A DNA stretch of 64,000 nt from Paramecium tetraurelia (GCF_000165425.1 NW_001799030.1:124001-188000), one strand, 5' to 3'; counted from the stretch's first letter, positions 12,273-25,590 are shown. A program made the numbers and translations. Notes: a model not told the origin generated them from the letters alone.

Positions 12273-14791
12273 ATGCATCACCGAGATGATAATGATCCAT
12301 ATAGTACGGCCATCGTAGAAGATCTGCTGTAGGTAGAATGCATTATAGTAAACCTTAGTCTTAATCTGAATGGAAAAATATCAATGATATTATCAGATTG
12401 ACATTTAAGGCTTTAACGGATGTTGTAAAATCTCAAGGAGAAAGTATTCGAGAAATCGAGAAGCAACTTTCAACAAGAGCATCTAAAAACGAACTTCATT
12501 CGGGATTAGCACTAAAAGCCAATATTAATGACATCTCAAGAACCATAGCAGAGATAGCTGCCAATCTTGATACCAAAATTACATACGAAGATTCTCAAGT
12601 TTTATTGAAGGATTACGTGTTGAAAGCAGACATGCAGTATTTGTTGAGCAAGTATAATGTTTGAAAGATGATTTTCTTAGCAAAATTGATGTCGACGAGA
12701 TGAAGCAATTGTTAGAAAAATAATAAGCAGGAGAATTCAAAGGAGAAATGTAAAATATGAAACACAAAATCGAAGAACTACAAACACAGATCTCCAAGAA
12801 ATTCTAACAAGTTCCAAGCATGAAAGATTTTTCACAATTGTCTTAACATGTAGAACTTAAAGCCAATCTATAAGAAATGAATGAATTACTAGAAACCAAG
12901 GCTAGCAAACATTAAGTGCAATAAGCAGTAAATAAAAAAATCAGCAAATAAGAATTAGATCAGATTTTGTAAAATTACTCATCTCTAGAAGACCTATAAC
13001 CAATCATCTAAAATCTAGATTAGAAGGCATCCTTAGATTAAATTGACAAGATTGCCTCAATTTTAGAAGTCAAAGTGGATAGATAAGATTTCTCAATCCT
13101 GATCAATTCATTACAAAACAAGGCTGAAACACATCAATTAGAAGTGATTAAAGAACAATAATAAGAATTAAAAAATGTTGTGGAATCCAGATTACAAGAC
13201 AACAATTCTATTATGATTGAAATGAAACAATAAGTTGATGGAGTAACTAAACAATTAAACAAGAAAGCTGATAATAAGGAATTCGATAAATACATGCAAT
13301 CCATAAACTCACTTTAGGGAGAATTGGATGGCTATTCTTAAAGATTTAATAAGTTTTCTCAAGAGATCATCTCAGACCTTGATCGATTGAGGAATGAGAT
13401 CTTAGAATCTAAATAATTCACAAGTGAACAGATGCAAACTACTATAATGAAATCTACTCATTTATCTGAGAAATTGACAGAGGAATTGTACAACTTGTCT
13501 GAGAATATTAAACAAATGGATGATGACAAGAGAGAAGAATTAGATGATCTCAAAAAAATAGTTAATAATCTGAGGTTACAAAAAAAAGATATTTAATAAA
13601 AAGTAGACTAAATGCAAGAGTATCTAGACGAATTTAAATCCGATCAAGTGTTTAAACAATTATAAAGATAAGTTCAATAGATGAATAAAGTATTTTATTA
13701 TTATAATAAATAAAGGAAATAAGCGAAGTTAAAGCCAAGTAATTATCATATGAAGACGAATAACATATCTAAGTCTAAATTGAATAATAACTATAGAGGA
13801 GAGTTAATGAGATCAAGAAAACAGGTTCCAATCAAGATGGGGTTAAGAATATCAAATAAGAAGTCTCGTAAATTGTCACTAAAAAGATATCTTCATTTGA
13901 ATAACAATTAAATCAATTAGAGATTAATTTAAAATAGAGGGTCCTTTACTAAGACTTTGAAGAATTAAAAAATATTATCTAAAAATTATGTATTGATCAA
14001 GATGAAAGAGCTTATCAGAAGGATTTAACCAAACATATTTAGTTGACCAAATATACATTGGATTTAATATAAAAGGACATGATGCTCAAAGCTGGAATAT
14101 AAGACATGATTACCATCCTAGACACTAAAGCAAGTATTATATTAGTAACACTTAGACATTCCTGAAATCAATCAAGCCTTTGAAGCTATACATAATGATT
14201 TATAAACCAAAGTATCAGCAGATGATTTATCTAATTATCTCAAAAGCTAAAATTAAATCTATGAATCACTTTGCTAAGAAAACATTGTGGCTAGATTTTA
14301 GTGGAGATCAGGTGAAACACAAAATCATCTAATCCCTTGGGAATATGAAGTTATCAACACTTTACCAGAGAACTTTGTGTGGGAAAAAGGAAAAAGCTCT
14401 ATTTTAATTGTTGCCCCTGGGGTCTATCACATTGCCTACGCATTTTTCTCTAAAGAAAAATAAACTGTCTCAGTGCTTATCAATGGAGAGAACATTGCCA
14501 CCTTAGATCAAAAGAAGAAATCTTCAGAATATACTGGTATCGGCTTTTTAGTAATCCATAGGTTTAAATGCTCAAGACTTTATAGTTTTGCCAAATAGAG
14601 CTAGACTCTAAGTTAGTTATAGTGGAGGAAAAGGGGGAAGGGTTCCTTAGTTTAAAGAGACTGTGAAAACCAATTCATATATTTAAGTCATTAATGTTAC
14701 ATTTTAATATTAATTTAATTTCAACTATGATTCATCATTTTCTGTTCGAAAATTGAAGTGGTAATGCAAACATCGAAATGATATCAAATGA
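12273..14791 (+). CDS. Long coiled-coil protein with C1q/TNF-like C-terminal domain
   Basis: Six exons (12273-12332, 12359-12651, 12681-13689, 13716-14133, 14156-14536, 14562-14791) with introns of 26, 29, 26, 22 and 25 nt encode 796 residues. Residues 30-590 are almost entirely heptad coiled coil, rich in Lys, Glu and Gln, with repeated 'K-A-D/S-K-x-E-L/F' units such as ASKNELHSGLALKANIND. The last ~190 residues change character: RFQWRSGETQNHLIPWEYEV, then ILIVAPGVYHIAYAFF, VSVLINGENIATL, and a basic strand before SYSGGKGG. The strand pattern and the 'GxYxxxxxFF...VxVxINGxxI' motif look like a C1q/TNF jelly-roll. No signal peptide is present, so an intracellular, perhaps ciliary or cortical, structural role is more likely than secretion. 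Confidence 0.7.
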
Positions 14792-15572
14792 ATTAAGATA
14801 ACATATTATCCATATGTTAATTTGAAAATCAGTTGATATTTATGTTGGCAATAAATTGAAAATATAATTTAATCGTTTTTAAAAAATATAAATATTTGAA
14901 AACTATCTTTTCTTTTCTTGTTACCTTATTTTTATCAAAGAATTAGTTAATATTTATTTAGTTCCACTTAGTTTGATAATTTACTGTTGATTGGCCAAGC
15001 ATTCCTCACTCTGGAGTCATAGATGACATATTATTTACTATTATTTTTGAAACTGTTTTACCAATTAAATTTTAAAATATCCTTGTACTAATAAATAAAA
15101 GGCGAATGATATTTATATTTTGAAAAAGGAGATCAATAGAAGTTATAGCTATCCAAGTTGTAATATTATTGAGATAAATAATGCGAGAATTACACTCCTT
15201 CAAAGATGATGGTTCTTTAATACAATGTAGTAAAAAGAGGGTAGATTTCGCTTAATTGTCATGTTCAACTCAATTCTACATGAATATTCAATTTAAAATA
15301 ATTAAATTTCGCAAGCTTGGATATATAGAATTAGATTTGGGTATGAATATTGATAAAGGCACGACTATTGCGAATTCTCATCTTTGATTAGTTTATAAAG
15401 AAAGGTATTTAATTAGTAAATGTGTCTCTTCAAGGGGGGAATTAATTTTTAGTATTAAACACATTTTAATTTTTATGCTTTATAAATTAAATCACATCCG
15501 ATTAAACGCATTTTTCTAGTACAACTTGATTTTTAAATATGACAAACAAAATACACCAAATGATTTATAAAC
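14792..15572. other. 780-bp spacer with one doubtful small ORF
   Basis: Convergent spacer between the coiled-coil gene and the first Myb-like gene. Most of it is plain AT-rich DNA. On the plus strand ATG 15181 to TGA 15385 gives 68 codons in the ciliate code, preceded by an in-frame TGA. It is possibly a small protein or gene fragment (VDFAQLSCSTQFYMNIQF, ELDLGMNIDKGTT). I recognise no family. No RNA gene or repeat is evident. Confidence 0.35.
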
Positions 15573-16108
15573 TCAATGCAAAAATTAATTTATCACTGTT
15601 TGGATCTAGGATAACATAGGGATCAAAATGTTGGATAGGTCTTGGTGCATTTATGAATTTGCAACTAGAGTATCGAAGTATGATTCTTCCTTCTTGACAT
15701 TAAGATGAATATATTCTCTATAACTTTATATAAAAATGTATACTTTCCCAAGACATCATCCCATCTATATCTAAGATCCCTGTAGTATCTATTTTTGATT
15801 ACATTGATAGATTTTCCAGTGATTTTCTTGGCAATCTACTTGAATTTGGGTCCGAGAGTTAGAACAAGGTGTAATATTTTTTGATCTTCACTTAGTGTGA
15901 AATTTCTGGTTTTCCTCTTGATTTGATGTGATTTTTTGAGCTATTTGGAATTGTGTTTATGTAAGATTTGATGTGAGTGACATTCATTGGTTGAAAATGT
16001 AAGTTCGTCAGGTGCATGGAAGTAGGTTTTTTCAACGGATGCTGAGGGATTAGTAAGTTGGTTGGGTTTGTTTTTGGTTAATGTTGTTTTTTTACTTTGA
16101 CTATTCAT
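15573..16108 (-). CDS. Myb-like DNA-binding protein (copy 1)
   Basis: Exon 1 (16108-15744) and exon 2 (15717-15573) with a 26-nt intron (15718-15743) encode 169 residues. After a Ser/Thr-rich leader of ~60 residues and a basic stretch (KRKTRNF) comes one Myb/SANT repeat: TLSEDQKILHLVLTLGPKF, then INVIKNRYYRDLRYRW. The helix-turn-helix with NVIKNRYY as recognition helix is typical of Myb proteins. The intron falls just after the repeat, at the LGK motif, and the same position is used by the related gene at 25591. It is probably a nuclear transcription factor; target unknown. The C-terminal ~50 residues are acidic to neutral and unassigned. Confidence 0.78.
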
Positions 16109-16325
16109 ATTTAATGCAGTTTACTATGAGATGGAATTACTTATTTTTTATGTATTTTTTAATTTGACTATATCGGTTGTGACAAAATTTAAATGCAATT
16201 AATTTAACTGATGCGCCAAAGAGGAGATAGAGGAGATGACACAGATGAGGAATCATATGATTAAGAAAGTAGAACGAAAAAAGAAAGTCAAAATAATGAT
16301 TTTATTGTGAAATTGATTAATACTC

Positions 16326-19300
16326 TCAAATTAATAGGAGGAGGATCGTAATTAGAAGAATGTTTATAATGGTTTAGAAGCACTGTTTACACTAGTTTTC
16401 AACGTTGTGATAGACATGGCCTGTGTTGACAAAGCATTAAGTGGGAGTCTGATTATAGGACGCTGCATCTGATAAGGGAGCACCTCTACACTCATTATAG
16501 TTGAAATCCCAGTAACAAAGAGCGATATTGATAGGTGAATAGGAGGTGTATACATAGGTGCAGTCAGATTGACTAGTATAGGAGTTGCAAGATTGGGTGA
16601 TACAGGAATTCAGGACAACACTCCATTGACACCTGTTTGTTTATAGGCTACAAAGAGCTACATCAGTAATCTGGTTGCAATTGTCAATAGTCTTGCACTT
16701 TTTATTGTTCTCATTCCAAACACAGACTTCTGAATTATACTCTTGGCATTCAGTTTGATTCAAGTAACTGCATTAGGTGGGGGCACTACAATTATTAGTA
16801 GAATTTGAATTATGGGAAGCATTTAGAGTTAATACTGGACAATTGATTGAGGTAGTGTAGCAATCGAGAGCAGATTTGGGATTGGTGATGTTCTTGCATC
16901 CAGCAGCAGTTGAACTAGGTTTTGATGAATATTTATAGCAAGTGGATCCAATATAAATACAATTTTGGTTAACGACGCATTAATATTTAGAGGTAATTGA
17001 CGAGCAATCTTATATAGCACATTTAGAGGAAGTAAAATTGTAAGAGCATTGAGGGGAAGCCTATTGGCACTCGGCTTCGGACAATTCTGCACATGAGCAA
17101 ACGGAATCGAATGATAGTGATGTAGCATATTGATTACAGGTTGTACAATGACCACTGTCTGCTGAGGTGGATATCCATCGTGACATCATAAAGGTATTGG
17201 TGTAGCAATTGGTTGAATTTAAAGTAGTAAAGATATTTTTAGCTGTTTGACATCCTACAGTTGGTGACCATTAACATTAAATTACGCTCGAAGGTGATGG
17301 AGTAGATAAGGTAGTCAAGACATAAGTGCATTCTAATTGATTGTTAATGATATTGCATTAAGTAGTAATACATGAGCCTTGGGTTGCTTGTCCTGTTGGT
17401 TATTACCAGTAGCAATAATGAATGAGTTCTTGACATCTAGTTTATGATTTAATATCTGAACAAATAGTGGCTAAAGTGCATTGTTAAGTGGTAGTATTAA
17501 ATAAACAAATACCATTTTAAGTAATAGTGTTTTCACATTTTGAAGCAGAGGGTGTTTCTGAAACAGTACTACATTGAGTTGCTGTTTGGGCACAAAAATA
17601 CTTATCTTTAAGTGATGTCTTTGCATTAGCAGTTGCTGCACAAAATTAAGAATAACTAGCACATTCTCCAGAATTGATACCTACTAGATCTGAACATTTT
17701 GTAAATGGTTGACATAGTTCTTAAGTTGCTGACCATGAGCATCTAGGATTGGTACTACAAATTTCCTGTAAAACAATTTCAGAACATGGCTTATTATAGC
17801 AACTTGGTGTATACTATGCAGTTGAATAAGAGCAAGTAGGATTTGATAAACAATCATTCTTGTAGATCAATTAATTACAAGCACATTGTCCAGGAACATA
17901 AAGAGAATTCAACAAACATTTAGTACAATAACCATCACTATTACTACCTTGAACCCATCTATATGTGTATCCTGTATTGACTGAACAAGTCATTGAATTC
18001 AATAATGAAGATGTAATCATATTAATGCAACTTTGTGACACTGTTGACCATTGACATAATTAGAGCTCCCCTGTCAAGAAAGAGGAAATCACATACTTGC
18101 ATGATGCTGGACTTTTGAAATAATCACACGTAAGTTACTAGCATTAGTCATCTACAAGTACACACAGATTTTTGTAGTAACTGCAAATTTTGGGAATAAA
18201 TATATCAGAACATATTGATATTGCCTAACATGATGCTTTCCCAGCCAAATTCCATAGGCAAGGACCATCAGATCCAAAGTTGCCATTACAAGTGCTTGGA
18301 CTCTATTATGCAGTACAAGTATAAGTGGGATATTAAGTGCATGTTTATCCATTGTAACCTTTGCATTAGATTGAATAACTCAGACAATTTTCTAGGTTAA
18401 TTCCTAATCCAGATATCGAATTGCATGAAGTGAAATTTTCACAAACACCATTTCTCCATCCACAACCTACAGTTTGAGCACATGCTTGATTAGTGTAAAT
18501 GTTGGCACAAGTTTGTACATTGCATGTACCGTTGTTCCAAACACATGATCGTGGTGAGTCTGAACATTCATTTTAGGTCATGTATTAATAACATTAACAG
18601 ATGGTAGGTGAGTATAATGGAACCATGTTTGCAGAACAAGAATAGCAAATTCCTCCATCTCTATTCTAATTTGGCATCCATCTTGCTGTTTTGTTGGTAT
18701 TTCTAAAACATTGGTTTGAAGGCAAAGCAAACGGATCTTGTATTGGAGCACATTGATTATTAATCAATTAGCAAATCTATAAATTGTTGATGAATGTTAA
18801 GCTCATAACATAAGTGCAATATCCAAATTATTAGTAGAGTGTGCCACATGTTAAAGCTTAGCAAATTGTCTAATCCCAATAACAAGACGTTGAGCTGAAT
18901 CTGCACTCAGATTCTGACAGTTGGTTACAAGCTTAGTAAGCAATGCATTTCATCTATTGATTATTCCAAAAGCAAACTCCATCCCGTCCTTTAGCTGTAG
19001 AGATACATGAAGCTTATTAGGTATTCTCTTAGCAATTATTTAATGATTTGGTGCATTAGGTTCCATTGCTACCAATGCAATAAATATTTTGTGCCATACA
19101 TTAATATTGAGAGCTGCCTTGTAAATTACTACATTGTCCATTGAATACTTGGCACTAATTGTTGTTCCACATACAACCTATTTGAGATGCACATACAGTT
19201 TTCTATAATATTTATGGACATTCTAATTGTTGGCAAAAGGAATTATTCCAGTAACATTCCAAGGCTTAAAAACAATCATATTAACTTAGAAATGTGCAAT

Positions 19301-21611
19301 CGCACTAATTGGGAAGAGTGACTTACTTCTAACATTTCACACAATATCCTTACGAAATTGACACCCAACTATACGTATTATAAGTATTTAATGAGCATGT
19401 ATTTTAATTTAATGTAGTTAAAATATCATCAGCTATCAAGCATGTATTATTACTGGTATTCCAGTAACATGGGATGATTTCAGATGAGAGTGGGCTGGGT
19501 AGATAGAATTTGCAATTTAACTCTGTTAGGAATGATGCACAAGTAATTTATAAACACTGATTATTTATAGTGTTCCATTAACAAGAGAATTGATTTCTTA
19601 AACACAGAGTCGCATTCTAAGCAAGAGCACATTAAGAGAATCCAAAGCACTAGGTAGTTTAACCAGTAGTGCTCAAGAAACACACTCCATCAGTACCTAT
19701 GTTATTATAACAACTGCCATCGGCTGTGTACATGGCTGAACAAGTGGAGGTTGGGTAGGATTGACAGATCTGGTTACTGATTCCATTACATGAAGCATTC
19801 ATACTGACACACTCTAATTGATTGGCAGCTGGTGGTAAATCAGAACAACTAGTGAATGGTGCACAGTAATTGTTATTCCAATAGCAAGTACTTAATAAAG
19901 CACAAGTAATCTAATTTTCAAATGAAGTGCAAGGTGAGGGCTAACAAATATTAGATGCTTTGTTGAATGTGCAGAATCCTGAGTTGTTACAATTGTCTTA
20001 AGACTAAAACTATTAGCATTGGCACGAAGATGGTGTTTAAAATGGCAATTGATTGGTGCTACATGAAACACACATCCCTGCAGATGCATTATTGGTACTC
20101 CATCTAAAAGTGTTTCCTGTAGCATTAACACAAGTCTTTGAAGTTTACAATAGTGCAGAATAAGCATTTTCGCAAGTTCCTTGAGTTCCTATTGAACTGT
20201 TCCATCTGCACAATTAATATTGCGTTTATTAGAATTGTGTGAGAACATAGGTACAATTGTTTTGGTTTGTGATCATTGCACAGGTCATTTATTAGCATTA
20301 TGAAATTGATGCATTCCAAGTGCATTAATTCTACCAACTTCCACAAATTGGAGCATCAGTTATCTGACTACAGTATTATAATAGTGAACATGAACTATTT
20401 GAAACATTCCAAACACATAGACCCTAATTGCTTATGAATTATGAGCAAGTTTCTTGATTCGGTTAATTACTGCAAGTAGGAACTATGGCTGATGTACTGT
20501 TACAAATTCCTCCTGTATAACCAGCACATTATAAACTTTAAGCTGCACATCCAATTGCACTCACTTTAAATGTTAGATCAGTGCAATTATTCAAAGTTTG
20601 GCATGAATAGCCATTAAAGTTCCAATAACAACCAGAGATTGTTATGCAAATATTTTAAGTTAATATTTTGGAACAGGTATTAAATGTGCAAGTTTGAGTT
20701 TATGTATTCCAATAGCATAAACTCTGTTGTGAATTGCAATCAGTTTCTAGGACATAGTCAGTACAAGTACATTAGGTTCTAGTTATTAATTACACTTGTT
20801 TGCAGGGACCACAGAAACCTTAAGTAGGGTTATTTTATTATCCATACCATCTAAAGAGTAGACCTGTATTCGACAAGCAATTCTATTAATTCAAATTATT
20901 AAGGTAGGTCACAGGAACACATGAGGGGGGAGTGGTATTTTAAGACCAATAACAGACATTCAATATGATTGAGTTCAAACTTGTAAAATAGTGTTTGCAA
21001 GTGTCTTCACTATTGAATTGATTACAACTTGAAATAGCTTGGCATTACATAGTAGCTGAGTTCCATTGGCATACCATTCCTTAGGGATATTCGGATTTGA
21101 AATAATTGAGTTAATAGCATTAATCTTGTTAAGTAGCCATGGAACAATTATTGATTACTTGACATTTATTATCAGTCCAATAACAGGGTCCATCTTTACC
21201 AAAGTTGTAGGAGCAAATAGCTTATGGGAATTCAATGCATTTGGAAGTAATTTGATTATAGTATAAACACTATTTGGATTTAGAATTAAATCCTAGGCAG
21301 CGAACATTTTATTAGAGACATTGCTAATTATCAGTAGCTACTAAATTTTCACATGATTGAAATGATGAACATGAAGGAGTGTCTGCTGTGAAGTTCCATT
21401 GGCAATATTACGAAGCCTTTAAACATGAAGATTGATTTAGCGATAAGCAACTCTATTACGAGCATGAGTTGTTTGCCCATTAACAACCTGGTAATGTGTT
21501 ACAATCATGTTGATTTGTTAATTGCGTACAACCACAGATGGTTTATGATGTGACCTAAACTTAAGATGTTCCTAAGCCTATCAAAATAGCTATTAGGATA
21601 TATGCTTTCAT
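16326..21611 (-). CDS. Giant cysteine-rich surface antigen
   Basis: One uninterrupted frame of 5286 nt encodes 1761 residues; TGA is at 16326-16328. The N-terminus is a signal peptide (MKAYILIAILIGLGTS). The body is a long series of Cys-rich modules (CGCTQLTNQHDCNTLPGC, QWANNSCSQQSC and similar), each with about eight Cys and a Trp next to Asn/Gly, as in the Paramecium surface-antigen (PSA) repeat. The C-terminus ends in a hydrophobic run (INILLITILLLLI), suggesting a GPI signal or short anchor. Size and layout match immobilization-antigen proteins. The long gene is intronless, as known for this class. It is probably displayed on the cell and cilium surface; whether it is an expressed serotype cannot be told. 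Confidence 0.88.
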
Positions 21612-21855
21612 TAATTATAATAATGATAAATCCAATTCATATTTTATTAAATCTAATTTCTACTTTCACTACTTAAAATAAATAATTATAACCAAATTCC
21701 CAATTCCCAATTCTCTATTTGAACCCTCTCTTAAATCAAACAAACTGCTCCAATCACCCTTAGTACTAAGTATTCTCATCCACTCCTCTATCTTTTCATA
21801 ACCAGAATTATATAATAATATTTATATTGTCATCCAATTATATATATAAAATTAA

Positions 21856-22815
21856 TCATTTAGAATCTGTAGGAAGCAACACCACTTTGGTTGATCCCTA
21901 CTATCCCAAGGTTGTTATAGTATCTAAATATCTGATTTGCATAGCTGCCTTCGAATCCAACAACTCTGCTGCCTACCTCATCAATTTGGCTGATTGCACA
22001 TCTCCTTAAGCTGAAATCACCTTGGCTTAAGCAGCTCTCTGTTCCTTGGCTGCCATGGACAAAGTATTCTGTAGATCAGCATTCAATTGAATATCCTTGA
22101 TTAACATGTTTTCTATGTCTATTCCCCATTCCCACACATGCTCATCCACAAAGCCCTCTATTTATTGTTGCACTTCTGCTCTCTTCTCCAAGAGATCCTA
22201 CAAAGTGTGTGATCCTGCAATGCTCTTTATTGTAGCCAATGTTAATTAAGTCACTGCTTAATGCAAATCGTTGATGTAGAAGATGGATCTCCTAGGTATG
22301 ACTATTCGATAGTAAACCGTTGCATCGATGCTAACTAGAATGTTATCTTTTGTCATCACTTGTTATCTTGGGCAATCGATCATCTAAACCTTGCAATCCA
22401 CCTTCTATATTGTGTCAGTGCATGGATTTATGTATATCAATCCCGGTTAAACTATGCTATTCGAATTTGTATACCTGTCTTTATGTACTTACCAAAACGT
22501 AAATACACTCCGACAAAGCTCTACTCAACTTGAACATACGGGTATTCAACACATGGATTGCATGGACAAACTGCCTTACAATTACCACAGCATTCCCCAC
22601 AATTATACAGGTAACTCTAATATGAACCACCCAAATCCAAATTCTGCTCTTGATTCTCAGGCAACTCTTCTCTGGGATACCTTGGTGCTTTGTAACCTTA
22701 AATATTAATGGATCCTAGTAATACCTGGGGGAGGAATATTGTAATCCCGATGCTATGGTGCCTGGATTTATTAATTTGGTTGTTACTGATACATTACCTA
22801 GTTTTGTTAATACAT
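21856..22815 (-). CDS. Stomatin-like SPFH/Band 7 membrane protein
   Basis: Three exons (22815-22725, 22696-22475, 22451-21856) with introns of 28 and 23 nt encode 302 residues. A Gln/Pro-rich head (MYQQNQVMYQQQ) is followed by a Cys-rich patch (NCGECCGNCKAVCPCNPCVE) that could be palmitoylated. The SPFH core then starts: FVGVYLRFGKYIKTVQPGL, YINPC. The stomatin signature continues with MTKDNILVSIDATVYYRI, and the coiled-coil end has AAKEQRAAQAKVISAQGD and AAELLDSKAAMQIRYL. Introns were placed to keep these motifs in frame. Stomatins oligomerise on the inner membrane face and modulate channels and lipid domains. The Cys cluster replaces the usual hydrophobic hairpin, so attachment may be by acylation. 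Confidence 0.88.
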
Positions 22816-22987
22816 AAATTTAATATTGAGATTATTTGGAATAAAGAGAATACTCTAATACTAGAATTATCAATGGATTGGCGTCTACTCCTTATATAAA
22901 TTGATTCTCAATTAACCTAGATTTGCAGTTTTCTGTATTTAAAATACCCATTATTTAATATATACATTTAACGAATATTATTTTCAA

Positions 22988-24409
22988 ATGATCAATTCTC
23001 AAACCAAAAAGAAATTGCTTAAACTCTTCAACAAATTGGAAGAATTCGAAGTTCATTCAGAATCTATGAGACAAATCCTCTGTCAATAGGATGAATTCGA
23101 ACCCTACTCAGTTTTCAAGAAAATCTCCAATGCTGGACACATCGGCTCATCAGAGATCTACTAATTATTGCAATAGAATGGATTGATAGTACAACTGGAA
23201 CAAGTCAATCCAATAGTCAAATGGTATTCACAGAAATGTGACAACCGACTCACCTATGCTGACTTCTTGCAGATAGTCCTCCCAGCAAATAATCTCGAGT
23301 TAAGAAAACTAGTCTCACAAAAACCCACCTTTGCTAAGGATATCTCCTACGAAATAGAGTATGGAGTATGCAGAATATTCTACAAAGAAATTCAAATCGC
23401 CGATGAAATTCAGGCTTACAAACAAGACCTCGTCCAGTCTCCTGATTTTGATTATCGAATAGCCTTCCAAACCATAGATTAATTCAACTCAGGATTCATA
23501 CAATTGGATCTATTAGAACACTTCGTCGATCGGGATTGCAGTGCCTTAATGAGAAGACTAGATTAGAATCGAGATAGTTAGATCGACCTTGAGGATTTCA
23601 GAATTGCACTTGAACCTCAATATGGAAATGTGTATTCTCAGAAATCATCAGCCTCAGCTGTGACTTCAGTCAAGCAGATCGAAACTCAAAATCAGTTTCC
23701 AAATAGAAGAGCCAAGCAGAGTGTGGCCAAACACATTGATAGAAACAAAAAGATTGTGCAATAGAAGAAAGTTTAGTGTTACGATATGGATTATTTGGCA
23801 GAGGCCTTGAAGATCATTTCAGAATTAGAATATGAGAATGAATTTAGGAAGGAGGAGTTGGGATATCTGTAATATGACTTTCTGGAATTGTTCTCATTCT
23901 TCGATTAAGATAAGACTGGCAAGTTGGCTCCAGGAGATGTCAAAGCAGCCTTAGAGGAATTGGAAATATACCCAACCTAATCATAGTTATATTTGTGGAT
24001 GAAAAGATACGACATCGACAGAGATGGCAAATGGAATGTCAGGGAATTCTTGGGTGCTTTCAAACCAATAAACTACTAGAAAATCAACATCAGACAGTTG
24101 GATAAGGAAATACTGAATGCAGTTAAGAATGTCATCAAAACTGAAATTGAGAATGAAGTTGCCATCGAATGTATCAGAAAGAAGTTATCACAAAGACCAA
24201 ACTTTAATCTCAAATCCTTGTTTGCTGTGATCACTTCCAATCAAATTATAGTTGAATAGGAATTAAGGACCTTCCTTGAGAATCACGGAGTCTATTTGGA
24301 CGAAAAAAACAGGGAACTATTAATGAGAAGATTTGATAGAAATGAACAATAGTACATTACTTATAGTGACTTCCTTAATGAAATGCAGCCAAAATAACCT
24401 AAACACTGA
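22988..24409 (+). CDS. EF-hand calcium-binding protein
   Basis: Single frame of 1422 nt, 473 residues, no intron. Several EF-hand-type helix-loop-helix units are visible. A canonical loop is near residue 191 (DQNRDSQIDLEDF). A clear pair sits near 305 (DQDKTGKLAPGDV) and 341 (DIDRDGKWNVREF), and a degenerate one lies near the C-terminus (DRNEQQYITYSDF). The remaining helices look like calcium-free EF-hands. There is no signal peptide or membrane segment. The arrangement, with many degenerate hands, resembles EFCAB6-type or ciliary calcium-sensor proteins, but no one-to-one match can be claimed. It is transcribed divergently from the stomatin-like gene, with 172 bp between starts. Confidence 0.8.
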
Positions 24410-24539
24410 TTTATCTGTATTTTCATTTTTCATTTTATTATGAAATTTATTATAATTTATAAATATAAATACTCCAAAAAAATAAACGTTATTTTTTCAT
24501 ATCAATTCTATATTTTGGCTTTGTTTACTATTCTAAGAA

Positions 24540-25030
24540 ATGTACGACTTCTTAAAAAGATCACCCGAATTGCAAAATTATCTCAGCAATTCAAGACAAG
24601 GAACTAAGAAACCATTTTAAGTATTGATATACGTTATTTACATTTATGATTTTGCTAATGTATCTATTTATTTTCTAAAAGTCTATGGGAACTATGGTAA
24701 CCACTCTTTATCGACCTCAATTTGTTGAAAAACCTTTTGCTTGCTAATCAATTGCGGGAAATGGAGATGCTTGAATTAATAAATAAATAATATTAATTAA
24801 ATATAAATTCATAATTTTACAACAAGCTATGTTTTGAATTGCAAATGCCATCAAAATCAAATACTCTCGAGTTTACTAAATCTAGGAGTCTCACTTATCC
24901 ATGCACAACCCAGTCTTTTAAAGGTAACTTCATTAATAGACAAGAAAAAAAAGAAGAAAAGCAAAAGATATAGAATTTATTTACTTAGTTTGATACAATT
25001 AAAGCTTCACCATAGCTATCACCCAACTGA
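24540..25030 (+). CDS. Hypothetical small protein, exon structure unresolved
   Basis: A coding-like N-terminal frame starts at ATG 24540 (MYDFLKRSPELQNYL). A second coding-like frame runs from about 24682 to TGA 25028 (SLWELWQPLFIDLNLLKNLL, ELINKQ, then a Lys/Glu-rich tail). They are in different phases. The only GT...AG joins available are 22 nt or 61 nt, and neither keeps phase, so either an intron boundary is unusual, a base is missing, or this is a decayed gene. No domain is recognised. Confidence 0.4.
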
Positions 25031-25096
25031 TGGCTTTCATCTCACAGTGTTGTTTTAACAAAATGGTAGAAAATAAAAAAGTAATTATATAAGTAA

Positions 25097-25465
25097 ATGC
25101 CAGATAAGTTTACACTAAGTTTAAATTCTGAAAACCATCATAGTTATATGGTTATTCGTATTTGGATACGGAGGAACTCTAACTTGGATAAAATTATTAA
25201 AGCAAAACAAAGTTAGCAAATAAATTGTGACCACTACGACGTTTATTAATTACGTATATTAAGTCAATATAATTATTTAGTTATTAAATTCATTTATGAA
25301 AGCTAATAAACTCCTTTTGATAATAATGACAATTTTTAGAAGAATACTCAATTATTAAAAGGATGTAAATATCATTCTCATATATAATACATTATAATAA
25401 ATTAATAATATAACTTGTTACCGGCCTAGTAATATGTAGTAATTGTAAATACCTTTACTAACTGA
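25097..25465 (+). CDS. Possible small protein resembling calpain C2-like domain
   Basis: An open frame of 122 residues in the ciliate code. The segment DVYQLRILSQYNYLVIKFIY followed by LLPAQQYVVIVNTF resembles the calpain C2L domain (formerly domain III), where a strand 'YLVIKF' and a 'LPxxYxVVxxTF' motif are conserved. No protease domain lies next to it, so it would be a stand-alone domain or a gene remnant. No intron is needed. The similarity is from memory of the family pattern and is weak. Confidence 0.4.
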
Positions 25466-25590
25466 ACAATTAATTAATCTTAAATAAATAATACTTAGAC
25501 TGTATTAATATGTCTTAATTCAAAAGATATTATGAATTTTCTTTATATATATCCCTAGTGAGTACAAAGCTAAATTTCATATTAATTTTA

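Noticed and set aside
16211..16435. Plus-strand 74-residue open frame (MRQRGDRGDDTDEESY)
   Set aside because: It runs antisense into the 3' end of the giant antigen gene. The antigen frame there is continuous to a proper hydrophobic tail, and the plus peptide has no motif.
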